Part shown: piece after piece, positions 1 to 11,915 of the stretch
How positions within the stretch are numbered: the stretch's first letter is position 1
Layout: every line of letters begins with the position of its first letter
Assembly (NCBI RefSeq): GCF_018320785.1
Contig: NC_054877.1
Coordinates: 10,745,030 to 10,809,029 of the forward strand
DNA from: Cheilinus undulatus
Taxonomy: Eukaryota; Chordata; Actinopteri; Labriformes; Labridae
DNA: 64,000 nucleotides
Direction of reading: 5' to 3'
Notes under the pieces: generated by a model
Told to the model about the DNA's origin: nothing
The model's database searches: none
What the model saw: only the letters and a program-made list of their open reading frames with translations
Program-made: the position numbers and the translations under genes

Positions 1-295
1 ACCTTGTAATAATGTATTGATTGTCAAGTAATTCCTTTTAATATTGAGTTATTCTCTGGTAAATAGTTGGTATTTTATCCTAACTCCTTAAACCTAACTT
101 TACCCCAGCCCCTTACCCAAACCATAAAAAATACTTAGAAACAATCCAGGAAGGACTTACTGTAATTGTCGCAATAATACAAGGGTTAAGGTTAGAGGGT
201 TAAAGGGCTAGGGTTAGGGTCAAATACCATCTGATTACCAGAGAATTGCCACACTAATGCAAAATATTACTTGATGATAAATTATTACTGGGTAA
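1..295. mobile_element. Palindromic MITE with telomere-like core
   Basis: The two ends are imperfect inverted copies: both carry a TTCTCTGGTAA-type block followed by TGGTATTT and then CCTAAC-type repeats. The centre has degenerate TTAGGG-like words (about 185-220 and, inverted, 78-120). The layout is that of a short non-autonomous fold-back element. The superfamily is not assigned because the left end is cut by the window edge. Confidence 0.5.
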
Positions 296-1390
296 ATCCT
301 TTTGGGTTTGTTAGTTTGTTTGTTAGTTTGTTAACAACATAACTCAAAAAGTTATGGACAGATTTTGATGAAATTTTCAGGAAATGTCAGAAATTGCATA
401 AGGAAGAACTGATTAGATTTTGGGAGTGATCCAGATCACTCCGTCTGGGTTCCAAGAATTTTTAAATGATTCCTTACTATTGGGAGATAGGGCTAATGGC
501 GGAGGTCTGCGCTCTCCGAGTGTTTTTCTAGTTATTATTTACATCCTTATTCTTGAGAAATTACTTGATTTTTAAACTTATAACTATAGAATTACATGGA
601 AATTATGGCCCACTAAAATAAAGTGCTACCCGATATATTTTTAAGTTTGAAAACAAAAGAGCATATTTTTCGGTATAGTGACAACCATTTTTATTTGTTA
701 CAGAAAAGTCGAGATACATATCTACATACTGTGTATCACCTTTCAGCGAAAAATGAATCAGAACATGATTTTTGCTCCTTATTGGCTAACTCTTGTTAAA
801 AGGAATGTGCATTTTTAATTCCAAGCAAGAAAAAGTCGACAAAACTAGTTCATTTCTTGTTTACAGGGGGTTTTCAATGATTATATCACATTAAATCTCG
901 TTCTTGATGAGTCGGAAACTGATGTGGGTCCTGCTCAGAGAGACTTTAGGTGCACTGTGCTGCTGATAGAGCTGTGGTCAGGGTAAAATCTAAGGAAGGA
1001 TTTCTGTAATACAGAATGAATATGCAGATTATTTTGCACTATTTTTTATCTTTGTTCTTATCAGTGTAAGCTCTACTGTATTGCATGCTACAAATGATAC
1101 TATTCAGTGCATCTATGCCTTTGCTTTGGTGCTCTATTAAACATAAATGGCCTTATGGATTTATTTTCATCATGGGTTTGACAGATTAAAGCGTTTGTAT
1201 TTCATGGATTTAATTAGGAGGTTCTTAATGCGGGTTTGACGTGAGCATCTAGACTAAATAGTTACCTGAAAGTCTTTAGATGTGTCTCACTAAACTTTAA
1301 AATGAAACTGAATGCTTCTTTTGCTCTGTTTTTTTTTTTTTTTTTTGTAAAATCTTTGAACGTGTAGTCAGCTACCACAAAAATGATACA
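296..1390. other. Intergenic, AT-rich, degraded repeats
   Basis: No gene was recognised. The first part (about 300-535) is a repeat-like block starting with TTTGTTTGTTAG words, containing a short inverted repeat around GTGATCCAGATCAC, and ending in a GC-richer tail. A T-rich run lies at about 1329-1346. On the minus strand, AATAAA at 1392-1397 is a possible polyadenylation signal for the lifeguard gene that ends at 1577. Confidence 0.35.
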
Positions 1391-1576
1391 ATTTATTATG
1401 TTCATTTTTTTTATTGATGTAAAACTGACAAAAAGACAAAACTCTGTCACCAAAGGTGATGAATTCATGAATTTCCTCATAGAATAGGATTCATTTATAA
1501 ATTTCTCATTTGAATAATAAAGAACATTTCCATAGCAGCTATAGACTGGAGTGTCTGCATGTGTGTGTCTGTGGTT

Positions 1577-4500
1577 TCAGCTGTATTGTCCCATTATCTG
1601 AAGGAACCAGATGAAGATGATCACGATGTCCAGGTAAATCAGGAGGGCAGCAAAGACATATTCCTCAGGATCCACACGGTCTTTCATCTTCCCCGTCATC
1701 AGCTGAACGTCGATCAACAAACACTGAGACGGACAAGACGAGGCAGTGACAGGGTGAGAGAAATAAGAGGTACAGGTTCACTACTGCTCAGTTACTAGAC
1801 AGAAATGATGCAGATTTACCAAGAAACTTCACAGAGAGATGTCATAATGCCTAAAATATGTGCAAGTAGCCTGCTTGTAAGATAATCTTGCCCATGCTAC
1901 CTCATTTGTTAAATGGCGTTTGTTGTTTTAGGGGAAAGGGATTTATGTAAACTATAAAGGTAAACTTTGTACTTAATGTTGATATATAGTACAGTTAAAT
2001 ACGGTATTATTCCTCATGCTACTCCTAATACTAAACTTAGCACAAAAAGTAAGAAAATCTGTGTTTGGTAGATTATATCTTTGTTGTATCAATGGTTCTT
2101 GGCAAGAAATCTTACACAGGTGGAAAGTCTGTTTTTTCTCCCTTTTAAATGGTGCCACATTTGTAAGGAACATGCATTTGTGGGATGAGCAGCAGAGCTG
2201 AGTATGTGTGTATCGCTAATGAAAGATTTGCTAAATCTTCTCTACCAGTGCCAAACAGCTTATTCTGCCATTGACTCCTGTTTGCTGGATTGCATGGTTG
2301 AAGTTTGAAGAAACAAGACACATTTCTAATTTAATGGGTGTGGAAGAACCAGACACAGCCACTCTACATTGAGATTGCCTCCAGTGCTGACAAACCTCGT
2401 TTTTTCAGTGAGGGAGGTGCCGCCCCACACCATCACACTGCCTCCACCTAAAGATGTTACTCTTCAGTGCAGCAATCAGCATAGCATTCTACTCGTCTTC
2501 TCCACACTTTGACCCTATGATCCAACGGTTGTATGAAGGACCTGGACTCATCAACGAGATTGTCTGCATGCAGTCTGTTCTGGATTGTCTGGGCAGAGCT
2601 GTTGGCCATATCATCGTGCAAACCTTGACTGCTTATTTGTAGAAGACACCCTGCAGTTCCTGCTGACAGGGGGAGGAAACGATCTTCTTTGGGTGTTGTC
2701 TTATTGTGACGCCCACTTTGTGGCCTGTCTCTGTCTCCGGAGTTAGAGAAGTGTCAGCACTCAAAATGTCCTTTTTAGTAGTTTTATTCAAGGCAGCAAG
2801 TACAATGGATGCGTTTCGACTTAGTCTTCCTCAGCGTTGTCTGGCACCTTTAAAAAGTTTTTGTGCTTGGAGGGTGCTCCTTTTTTTGCTTTTTTGTGAA
2901 CTGTCTCTGTCTCTGACATCCCATTATATGGAACTTGGCCCCCAGTTTGGAGATGGTACCTGGGCTCACAAATAATGCCACAACTTGGTTTTGCAAAACA
3001 CCAGCTTGAAGTTTCCTTATCCACATCAATCACAAATGGCATGCTGTTTCTTGAAGCAGACATCTACTGACCACTGCAGCAAGGCCTAAGTTCACAGGTG
3101 CACGTAGCACCCGGGGGTACCAGAAGCTCAAAACAAGAGTAAATAGCAACAACAGAATAAGCATTGGCAGAGAAGATATTGCAGATTTTTCATGGGGGAA
3201 ATCCACATACTCAGCTCCGCTGCTCATCCCACAAATGCATGTTCCTTATAACCTTGAAAAGCAGATGGATTTGCCCGTTTCTGTGTTTCTCACTAGCAAA
3301 TTCATCTTGCAAAACTTCTGTCTGAACTGTTTGGGCCAGGTTAGAAAGTAACAGGACCAGCGTTGAGTACTTTCAGGTGCAGCAGAGTCGTGACGTAAGC
3401 AAACAGCAACAAGAGGCCGGTGCAGTTATGGTGGAAGACAGTGTGAATGCTGCTAAAGCGCCATTTTTATTAGAACTTGACCACATTTCTTTGTTATAAT
3501 AAGAACAAAGAACAGCAGTGAGTTGTTTTCAAAAACGACAAAAGTCATGTACTGACATGTCGACAGTCACATGGTTCATGTAACGCAGCTCTCTGTGGAG
3601 TTTACTCCTCAATAGTGGCTACGTCACGTGTTTTGTTGCTCTGATTGGCCCGTAAAGATATGACAGACAGGACGTTCATCCAATCTACCTCTGAGGTTTT
3701 TTTTTTCAAAGGCTGCCCTTTCCCAAACACTGTCTATGATTGGTTTACCAGATGGCTGTGTTTCACACAGCCATCTAGCATGCCAGGTTATGTTCCTTAC
3801 AAGTATGGCACCAATTAAACTAGAAGAAAACAGGCTTTCCACTTGTGCAAGATTTATTGCCAAGAAGCACTGTACAACAAAGAAATAATCAACCAAACAC
3901 AATTTTCCCCGTGTTTACGTACTCCCCTGAAACTACAAAGTGCACTTTAAAAGACAAGTTTACAGCTTAACACCAAAATGGAATTTTGAATTTGATTTAC
4001 TTTTGTTAAATGTCACTGATAAAATAATAGCAAAACTTGTTTTGAATCTGTTTTTTTATGACTAAAATCATAAGTCATGTTTGGTGTGGAAAAATCCCAG
4101 ATTATTTTAATTTGAGCTGATATTCCCCAGCTCTAGTTCTGCTGAAGTGTCGGTCCTCTTCCCTGCCATTTAGCCTGCAGTAGTACCCATTGAACATCAT
4201 AGCAAGAGGTGGACTTCCTGTTTGTGATGTAAGATTTTCTTTTTTTTTTATCTTGATGGTTAAATTTCCTCACCATCGATAACAGAAAGGCCCCGAATGA
4301 TCCAAGGAGGATGTGGGGTATGTGTGAGGGATGGAAACTTTTGAAGATCCCATACATTATCCCAAACATGATGACATCCACAGCAATAATCAGCAGAATC
4401 ACATAACAGGTGTTGAATTTAACTCGATCCTGCAGATAAAACAGAAAAAACATCAGTGTTAATTCCTTTCATTGATACGTTCTGTATCTGTTTAGTTTAT

Positions 4501-6426
4501 TATACAGAGGCTGTGGGATACACTTTCCATTCTAATGCCATTTTACACTCAGACAAAATAAAAGACAAACAAATGTCATAGAAAATTGAGCATTTTTATT
4601 ACAGCTGGCGAAAGATTTTAAATGTGATTAATCTCATGTTTGATAACACAAGGTGCAAATTACCTTAATTTAAGCATGTCCACTGAGCTGTCTGGGGTTT
4701 TTAAAGAGAAATGAGACATCATTGTGGCTGCAGGTGGACACTGCAGTGTTTTAGCCAAAGTGTGTTGAAAGGGGCGATAAATCATGCTGTGATTAAAAAG
4801 AAATTGGTGCACTTATTGTGGAACTTATTTAATCAGGTGACTAATCTTGGCAGCCTTAACCCTTAGAAGTCCACAACATTTTGAAATGCAGCTGTTGATT
4901 TCTAACCTGAGCAGAAAAGGCGATAATCACAGCGAAAATGATGATCGTTGATCCCATAGCAATGAGGACAGATGTGGTATCGTGGAAGGAGGCGATGGTT
5001 CCCGCCATGTAGGACAGGCTCAAAGTGACCAAAACCTGGAAGCACAAAGCACCACATATAAGAGATCATCAGTGTCTGTGAAATCCCCAAAGCTGGCTGC
5101 AAACCAGACTATTTAAGTCCAGCTTTAAGGCTCTATTTTCTACAAGCCCTCATTATATTTAATCCTCAAGTGTAAGTTAGTGAATGTTTTGGTCCTGTTC
5201 TTTCATAACACACCAGTCCTACAATGTTCCACGGGTGACGCCGACTGAAGGATTTGAAGGCAGCAAAGCTCGTGATGACGGTTGTGAAGATGATGTAGGA
5301 GCTCAGATATACCCACAGGTTTTCCTGCACCGCATCTTTCAAACGTTTACAGAAGGTGAACAGACACACCACGGCAAAGGTGAACAGAAACATCAGGATC
5401 ACGATGCAGAACACCTGCACAGGGAAGATATTATAGTGAAGTCTTAGGGTAAGTGATGCCATACCTGCTCAGTGGTCCAAAGGATGGATACAAAAAACTC
5501 CAAGGCACTGAACATCCCCTGGAGTTCACTTATAACCATCATTAAAAATGGAAGGAATGTGGCACATATGTAACTCTACCTAGATCAGTCTGTCCTCACA
5601 AACTGAGAGACTGTGAAAGAAGGAGACTAGTGAGAGAGGCCACCAAGACACTTATGACTACTCTGAAGGAGTTACAAGCTTCAGCAGCTGAGAAGGGAGA
5701 GACTCTGCATACAACAACTGTTGCCTGGGTTCTTAACCGCAGGCACAGAGAAAGCCACAAAGAAAACTCATTAAATCTCCACTAAAGTTCTCCACAAGGC
5801 ATGTGGGAGACTCCATGGTCAAGTGGAAGAAAGTCCTTTGGTCTGATGAGATCAAACTGGTCCTTTTGGGCCACTAGATAAGACACTGTCCTCATATCTC
5901 AAGATTATTCATCCACAGTCTGTATTTGATTTTTTTTTTTTCAATAATAAAAAAATTTCTGAGGTCAGTCCCTAAAGCTTAAACTCAAAGTTGTACCAAC
6001 CTTTCGGACAAAACCTCTTCTCACATTCTTGTCTTCGAAGGAGGACGGTTCTGTAAGTTGGGTGCTGTCTGATGTGGCCTCTGGGCTTATGTCACTGCTA
6101 GATTCATTCTCAGTAGACTGGGTGTCAGTTGCCTTGTCTTTGGGTGGAGGGTCTGTGGCGGGGTCAGCAGAGTTAGGTGGAGTCTTCTTCTCTTGGTAGC
6201 TGGGTGACGGTGACAGTGATGGTGATGGTGATGATGGTGGTGATGGAGATGGAGATGGTGATGGTGATGATGGTGGTGATGGAGATGGAGATGGTGATGG
6301 TGATGATGGTGGTGATGGAGGTGGAGATGGTGATGGTGATGGAGAAGGTGATGGTGGTTGTGCTGGAACTTTAGCAGGAGGGCTTGGTGTTTCTTTGGAG
6401 GTGATAGGATCTACTGTTTCTGACAT
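1577..6426 (-). CDS. Lifeguard/TMBIM family protein, copy A (352 aa)
   Basis: Member of the lifeguard (FAIM2/GRINA/TMBIM1) branch of the BAX-inhibitor-1 family, whose members are seven-helix membrane proteins that modulate cell death and ER/Golgi calcium. Coding exons on the minus strand: 6426-6001, 5414-5214, 5035-4907, 4429-4274 and 1723-1577, all phase 0 (142, 67, 43, 52 and 48 codons plus stop). Residues 1-142 are a cytosolic tail rich in Ser and Pro, ending in VRRGFVRK. The next exons carry the membrane helices and the family signatures RRHPWNIVGL, SYMAGTIASF, IDVQLMTG and DPEEYVFAALLIYLD. Both conserved acidic residues (ID in IDVQ, LD in IYLD) are present. The ATG is one base inside the second exon (acceptor at 6428-6429); a non-coding exon lies near 9016-9100. 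The exon 2 donor is GTTGGT, shared with copy B. The family is certain; which vertebrate lifeguard is the ortholog is not. Confidence 0.9.
2053..3906. mobile_element. Fold-back element in intron 5 of copy A
   Basis: Segment 2053-2172 matches the reverse complement of 3783-3906, and 2160-2280 matches the reverse complement of about 3130-3251. The shared core at 2160-2207 versus 3204-3251 is nearly identical over 48 bp. The right arm is therefore interrupted by about 530 bp (3252-3782), which looks like a second small element with its own hairpins. No transposase is recognisable. Superfamily unknown. Confidence 0.6.
5575..5885 (+). mobile_element. Tc1-like transposase fragment
   Basis: The plus strand recalls the teleost Tc1-like transposase: a leucine/arginine-rich helix-turn-helix stretch and then a segment readable as VKWKKVLWSDE, containing the first catalytic Asp context. 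The reading frame is broken and neither terminal repeat was found. It lies in intron 2 of copy A. Confidence 0.6.
6205..6345 (-). repeat. 36-bp coding minisatellite (Ser-Pro repeats)
   Basis: Three nearly identical 36-bp units lie at 6221-6256, 6257-6292 and 6293-6328, with degenerate half-units on both sides. They are inside exon 2 of copy A and in frame. Each unit codes for 12 residues, alternating Ser and Pro with one PPSS interruption. Copy B has no such tract at the matching position. Confidence 0.9.
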
Positions 6427-6794
6427 TCTGGAGGAAACTAAGCCAAAGACAGAGTTTTTCAAATTTAAATTTCAGCTTCTGTGAAATGAAACATCACTCT
6501 GATGAGATTTGCATTCTGGTAAAGAAAGAAATTCCCTGTTTTTTAATTAAAGGAACTTTCAGATTTTGTTGATTGTGGTAACCCCTAATGGACAAAAGTC
6601 TTTCTCTGCTCTCTTTGCTGATCCGTCCTGTACTTGTGTTATTTTATTCTGAAAAAATCTCAGCCTCCCTCTTTTAAACAGCCATACATATCACTCATGA
6701 TGAATATTTGCTGTGCTAAAAAGTCCCATTTGTTTCAGCAATGTGCTGTTGATTGTCTCATCTGAAACTGAAACTTCTGGCACCAATTTAGAGT

Positions 6795-6945
6795 CATCAA
6801 TTAACCTAACGAGCATATCTGTGGTCTGAGTACACGGAGAGAACCCCCTCATGCACTGGGAGAACATGCAAGCTCACAGACAGGCCCTCACCGGGATTTG
6901 AACCAGGAACCTTCTTGCTGTGAGGCAACAGTGCTACAGAAGTCC
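6795..6945 (-). mobile_element. tRNA-derived SINE fragment
   Basis: On the minus strand there is a tRNA-like B box (GGTTCAAATCC, plus coordinates 6894-6904), followed by the CTTGCATGTTCTCCCAGTGC-type segment typical of a widespread fish repeat. It is in intron 1 of copy A. The A box and tail are decayed. Confidence 0.55.
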
Positions 6946-9015
6946 ATCTAAAGTAAGAAGCAACCTTCCTCCCCTTGTTTGCTTTTGTGCAGCACACAGA
7001 GGCATCAGGAAAGATTTCAGTCTGTTTCATGACCAGCAAGCATTTATATTGTCGTTACTGGAACTGTAATGTTTGATTTGTGTTTGGTTTCATTACTGTT
7101 ACTGGTTTTATAACTTTAGTTGTGGTGATTCTCATATAACAAGGATATTTACGTAGTCACCAGCGGTCAATCATTAATGATACAAATGAGGAAGGAGAAC
7201 CAAACGGCAGATCTTACATATTTATCTTCTCCTTTTTAATCTCTGTTGTTCTTATTTCCCTGAAGTGCTAGAGATTTTTCCAGATTAACCTTTAAACTTA
7301 AACTTCATCTTAGATATTTAACTTTTTAAACACCTTTCAATCCTTTGTCCTTGTCGAGAAAAACCATAATACATATGAAGAGACAGGCTTTGTTTCCCAA
7401 AAGAGAGGAACTGTCAGGACTCATCGATTATATGCTATAGGGCAGTAATGGAGGAAGATCAAAGTTGTGCAATGTCACGTAGTTTAAGAAACTTAGGTTT
7501 TAAAATTGTATTTTTTCCTAACTTTCTTCACACCTGATTGAAATACCTGAAATTAAAGCAAAACTCCAGAAGGTTTGGTACCAAGAAAATGAAACATTTT
7601 ACAGCAAACATTTTATCTTTGAAAGAAGAAAAAACTCAGATTTCAATCACTTTAGCTATCTGCCCAATAAACCAGTTTAATTTTACATTGGTTTACCAAG
7701 ATTTACAGCAAAGCTTGGCCTGATTTGTTGCTGTAATAAACTGATCAGTGATGGCATTTTATTTTAAAAAGTACCACTTTTAATCATCCAAATCTGATTT
7801 TACTACTCATCCGTTCTCTCTTTTAAAAAATTAAGAGTCAACTCAAACATGAGGATGGTTGGATTTCATGTTGTATATGCCTAATTTTTAAAAATTTATA
7901 TCTAAAAGACATCGTCCAATAACCTTTTGTTGTGCATTACTGCTCTTTCCTTGGCTTACTGTCTTTGGAAGTAAAAGTGTTATGAATAATTAGGACTGTC
8001 AGCTTTAATGCATTTATCCTGATGGGATTAAGGTCCATACTTACTGCATTAACTCTTTTATTGCCCCTTTCAGCGCACTGTATTAATACACTGCAGCATC
8101 TAAGGCCACCACTGCTCCTGAATGTCTCATTTCTCTTTACAAGCTCAGTGGACATGTTTAAAAGTCGTCTGCTCCTTGTGTTATCAAAAATTCAACTTTT
8201 TTACTATTCCCTTATTTAATTTTCAGTCCATAACACATTCCTTTTCCCTTGGTTAAGCTCATGTTATGCTCTTTAATCTACCTATTTTCTTTTAAAATTA
8301 AAGAAAAAGGCAGCTCTGTGTCCAAGCAGGGAGTCAATAACCCTTCAAAATTTAAAATGAAACAGAAACTTTTACATACAAAATATAGTGGAAATTTAAA
8401 AAGTTGCAAAAAGGAGAGTAATAATGATTAAAAATAGATATCATGATCTTAATTGCAATTTTAAAATGTAATCATTTTATATTTAAACTATTTCTAGTCT
8501 TTACATTTTTTCACAAAGTTTTTTTTAATTTAAGGCACTGATTTTCAAAGTGCTTTACAAAGTTATATCTGGACAAGCATGTGCACAATCAAGATGGAAA
8601 TATTCTTTTCCATTATTTTGGTCACTTCCACCTTAAATCTTTAAATGTCCCCTCATACATGAATGAACTTGTGTTACTTCTGTCTGTGTTCTGATGAAAG
8701 TACTAAATTATAACAGAAAAGCAGCATGAACAATATAAAGCAGCGAATGAAATTCAACCATGCTTTTGCTTTTTTCACCTTGAAGGCCAACAGTATCTTC
8801 TGCAAATACATTCATAGCTATACATAACATGTGAAGCCACACTGTTATAAAGATTGTGATAAATGTTTATAGATGCATAGTTAAAACTGAGAAACCTTTT
8901 CATATAATGAAAAGAAAAATAGAAAGATGACTGCAGGTAGCAAATATAGTAGAGCAAAGAAATAAGAAATCTTAAAAAGTGTTTTAAAGTAGAATCAAGT
9001 GAATTTTCTGCTTAC

Positions 9016-9100
9016 CTTCTCTGTTGAATCACAGCTGTATCAGAGAACAATTTAAACACTGGACAGAGCTGAGTGAGAAAGAAACTTCTTATCAGTGTCA
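9016..9100 (-). promoter_or_regulatory. Non-coding first exon and core promoter of copy A
   Basis: A GTAAG splice donor (plus 9011-9015) ends a GC-neutral stretch that closely matches 21167-21250 upstream of copy B. The two share an ACAGCTGTAT segment and an AAACTTCTTATCAGTGTC segment. No ATG-led frame continues into exon 2, so this is taken as 5' UTR. The transcription start is not resolved. Confidence 0.6.
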
Positions 9101-9146
9101 TTTATTCAACCTGTAACAACCTACTGTTAAAATGGTCACTTCCTGT
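9088..9146 (-). promoter_or_regulatory. GATA plus ETS motif pair, copy A
   Basis: On the minus strand CTGATAAG (9088-9095) is a GATA-factor motif, and ACAGGAAGTGA (9136-9146) is an ETS-factor motif. Both recur upstream of copy B with the same spacing. Factor binding is inferred from motif shape only. Confidence 0.5.
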
Positions 9147-9339
9147 GGAGCTGATGGGCAAATAGATCCCCCTATATGGAGGCTATAGTCCTCCAATCGA
9201 GCACACAGGTATTTATTATTTATGTGACGTGTGCTGCTGACCTCTTGGCCAGGTCACCCTTGCAAAAGAGATCCAGATTTCACTGGGTCTTTATCTGATC
9301 ATTCCTCAGTTTCTCTTATAATTTCATTTTTCCCACTGT

Positions 9340-9480
9340 TCTATCAAAATAAAAGCAAGAAAAGTTTCACTTCTCACAAGAAGAAGTCTTGGGGGGAAAA
9401 TCCTGTCTGTGAGATATCGTAGTGTGGTGACTGGAAATTACGCCTTTGCTTTGGTGGGGTCAGGAGACTTCTGCAAGGTT
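9340..9480. repeat. Upstream end of the tandem gene duplication (copy A side)
   Basis: This stretch (TTTCACTTCT, GTCTGTGA and a GAAATTACGCCTTTGCTT block) aligns with about 21490-21620, where the last block reads GAAGTTACTCCTTTGCTT. The duplicated unit therefore extends at least 300 bp upstream of each promoter. Similarity fades beyond about 9480. Confidence 0.6.
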
Positions 9481-9678
9481 CCGCCAAATCTGAGTATTGA
9501 TAACATTGAAAAAATGCAGTACATATAAATCTGCTTATCACACTGAGGACGTCTCTGTTTGACACTAAGTACCAAGAAACATAACAGAATTTCCCACACA
9601 GTTTCCAGTTCGTATCCTGGAATAAAAATTCAAGTTCAAGGTGCTTCACTGACAAATGGTTACAAGGCTCATGGTATC

Positions 9679-9830
9679 TTTATTAGTACCAGTTAATTCA
9701 AGACACAATCAGACAAAAACAGCATTAAAATGTTAAAACAGACACATCAATCTGGGTCAGCTTCAGGCTGATACACTTCATCCAGCATGACCGGACCAAT
9801 CAGGGTCATCTTAGGAGAAAGAGGCAGCAG
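9679..9830 (-). other. Possible orphan terminal exon with poly(A) signal
   Basis: After a CTGTAG acceptor-like site, the minus strand has a 27-codon open frame to a TGA at 9747-9749. It includes the stretch MTLIGPVMLDEVYQPEADPD. An AATAAA follows at 9679-9684. No partner exons or family were recognised, and the pyrimidine tract before the acceptor is weak. It could be a leftover 3' exon, a retrocopy tail or chance. Confidence 0.25.
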
Positions 9831-9893
9831 CTACAGGTGCAGTTTGGTTGTGTAAAGGTCTGTAAACATGGAGACAAGTGAGGATATCATACC

Positions 9894-10514
9894 GTCATGG
9901 AAGAAAGTATTGGCACCCCTGGAATTTTTCCAGGAAATACACCATTTCTCCCAGAAATTGTTGCAATTACAAATGTTTTTGGTATGCACATGTTTATTTC
10001 ATTTATGTGCATTGGAACAACACAAAAAAGCAGAAGAAAAAAGCCAAGCCTGGAGATGGTCTTGTAACCTTGAGATTGTTCATATTTTTCCACAATTTTG
10101 CTTCTTAAGTCCTCAGACAGTTCTCAGCTCTTCTTTCTCTTCTCCATGCTTGGTGTGACACACACAGGCACACAACACAAAAGTTGAGTCAACTTTTAGA
10201 CATTCTGACTGGCTTCAGGTGTGATTTCTAGATTTCCAGCACCTGTTACTGCCACAGGTGAGTTTAAATGAGCATCACATGCTTGAAGTAAAATGATTTA
10301 CCCACAGTTTTAAAAGGGTGCCAATAATTTTGTCCAGCCCATTTTTTGAGTTTGATGTAAAATTATGTCAATTTTGGCTTTTTTCTTCAGCTTTTTTGTG
10401 TTGTTCCAATCCACATAAATGAAAAAAACATGTGTATACCAAAAACATTTGTAATTGCAACTATTTCTGGGAGAGATGGTGTTTTGATGGGGTGCCAATA
10501 CTTTCAACCATGAC
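9894..10514. mobile_element. Palindromic fold-back MITE
   Basis: Arms of about 155 bp (9894-10050 and 10360-10514) are near-identical in inverted orientation. They begin GTCATGG and share AAAGTATTGGCACCCC at each end. The loop is unrelated sequence. No clear target duplication. It belongs to a type common in fish genomes; the superfamily is not assigned here. Confidence 0.75.
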
Positions 10515-10844
10515 TTTAGATGCAGCTCTAGCAGCAGTTTTATCAGACTGGAGGATAAAAATATACAGTAAAATCTTATTGGCAATAACAACAAGAGAAC
10601 AGATCTCCAATCAGGTTTTCTGGGAAAGTTACACTTCTATAATAAAGTAAAATACATAGGGAAATGCTCACTTCTGCAGGCACATGTCATAAAAAGGGAT
10701 TTATTCATGCAGTTTACATAGAATGGGACGCATTTATAGATTTCAAATTAGAACAAAAATGGACATTATCATTGTCGGCTGTGGTGTCTGTATGTAGACG
10801 TGTATTTGCTCTTCTCTGTTCTTCTGTTACACAGGAGGCTGGTT

Positions 10845-10913
10845 GATCAGGATGAAGATGAGCATGATTTGAACTCCTCAGGATCCACATGGTCACTGTG
10901 ACGCTATGATACA
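10845..10913 (-). pseudogene. Decayed third copy of the lifeguard last exon
   Basis: The minus strand reads ACAG|TGT at 10913, then GACCATGTGGATCCTGAGGA and CATGCTCATCTTCATC. This parallels the last exon of copy A (AG|TGT, GACCGTGTGGATCCTGAGGA, ATCATCTTCATC). The segment coding for the FAALLIYLDI helix is deleted. If spliced in phase 0 it would add six residues and stop at 10893-10895. It lies about 1 kb downstream of copy B's own last exon and resembles copy A more than copy B. Confidence 0.65.
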
Positions 10914-11915
10914 CTGTAAAATCAACAACAACATTAAAAGAAGTTACTTTCACTTTAACTGCCAACCCTTAATTTCAGTCACTGCTAGCTCCTCACTGCA
11001 GGTTTTATTAGGTGTATAGATTAAAGGTACAATATGAAGATTTTTTGCACTGAAATGTTTATATAAATTAAAAAATAACCAAGCCTTTGTCACCCATTAC
11101 CTATATGTTTTAGTGGAAGTATTATATTTATATTTCTGATAGTTTTTAAGGCACAGACATCCTTAACGAGTAACTAAACCCCTCAGATGTCTTTTTTCAG
11201 GTAAAACTAGTTTTTATAGGATTTAGTGGTACTGATGATCAGTTATAATCCAAATCTTTACACACACAAAAATGTGCACAACTACCTAAAAATGTGCACA
11301 ACTACTGCCCTCTAAAGGTGGAAACTTTCTACTGCAACAGACTTTGTCTGAAATTTTCTACTGGCTGATCTGGTGGCATGTGATGCATGAGGTTGCATCT
11401 CTTGTCACCACAGAGCTCAGTTACTTCCCATTTTTTCCATGGCCATTTTACTTCACTTGTGGCAGTCAACAGCCAATCAGAGATGCACTGTTTCATTCTT
11501 GGACTATGGTTGATGTAGTGCTGTAGCCCTACATTGTAAACTAACCATATTTTTTTGTTAAAATAAAGAAAACATACAAACTTGAGTCTTCTAAATGACC
11601 ATCATCCATCCTTTCACACTCAGGTAGCTCCTGGTAAGTCTACCCTTGATGGTGATGACATTAAGGCTTAATAATCAAATCTAAAAAACTGGATGAAAGG
11701 AATGTTGTGACGGATGGGGAGTCGATTAAACTGTTGCAAGGGATTCATGGCTTTCCCTGGAGCTATAGATGCCCTTCAGCAGCTCAGTCTTTTTGCACTT
11801 CACCTCACTGCACTCTAGCCATGCATTTCTATGATTTTCTTAAAATAAAGGACATTATTATCAGTGGGTACAGCTCAGAGTGCCTGTGTATGTGCATGAA
11901 CTTTGTGTGTATGGC

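Noticed and set aside
185-225. TTAGGG-like words suggesting interstitial telomere repeat
   Set aside because: Too short and degenerate, and mirrored on the other arm of a MITE, so part of that element.
2230-2690. Possible transposase-coding stretch within the fold-back element
   Set aside because: Some words (CCCCACACCATCACACTGCC) recall fish transposons, but no catalytic motif or continuous frame could be identified.
6177-6374. Plus-strand Met/Val-rich open frame
   Set aside because: It is the antisense shadow of the Ser-Pro minisatellite in copy A exon 2.
6890-6945. tRNA gene suggested by a perfect B box
   Set aside because: No cloverleaf can be drawn and the flanks match a fish SINE.
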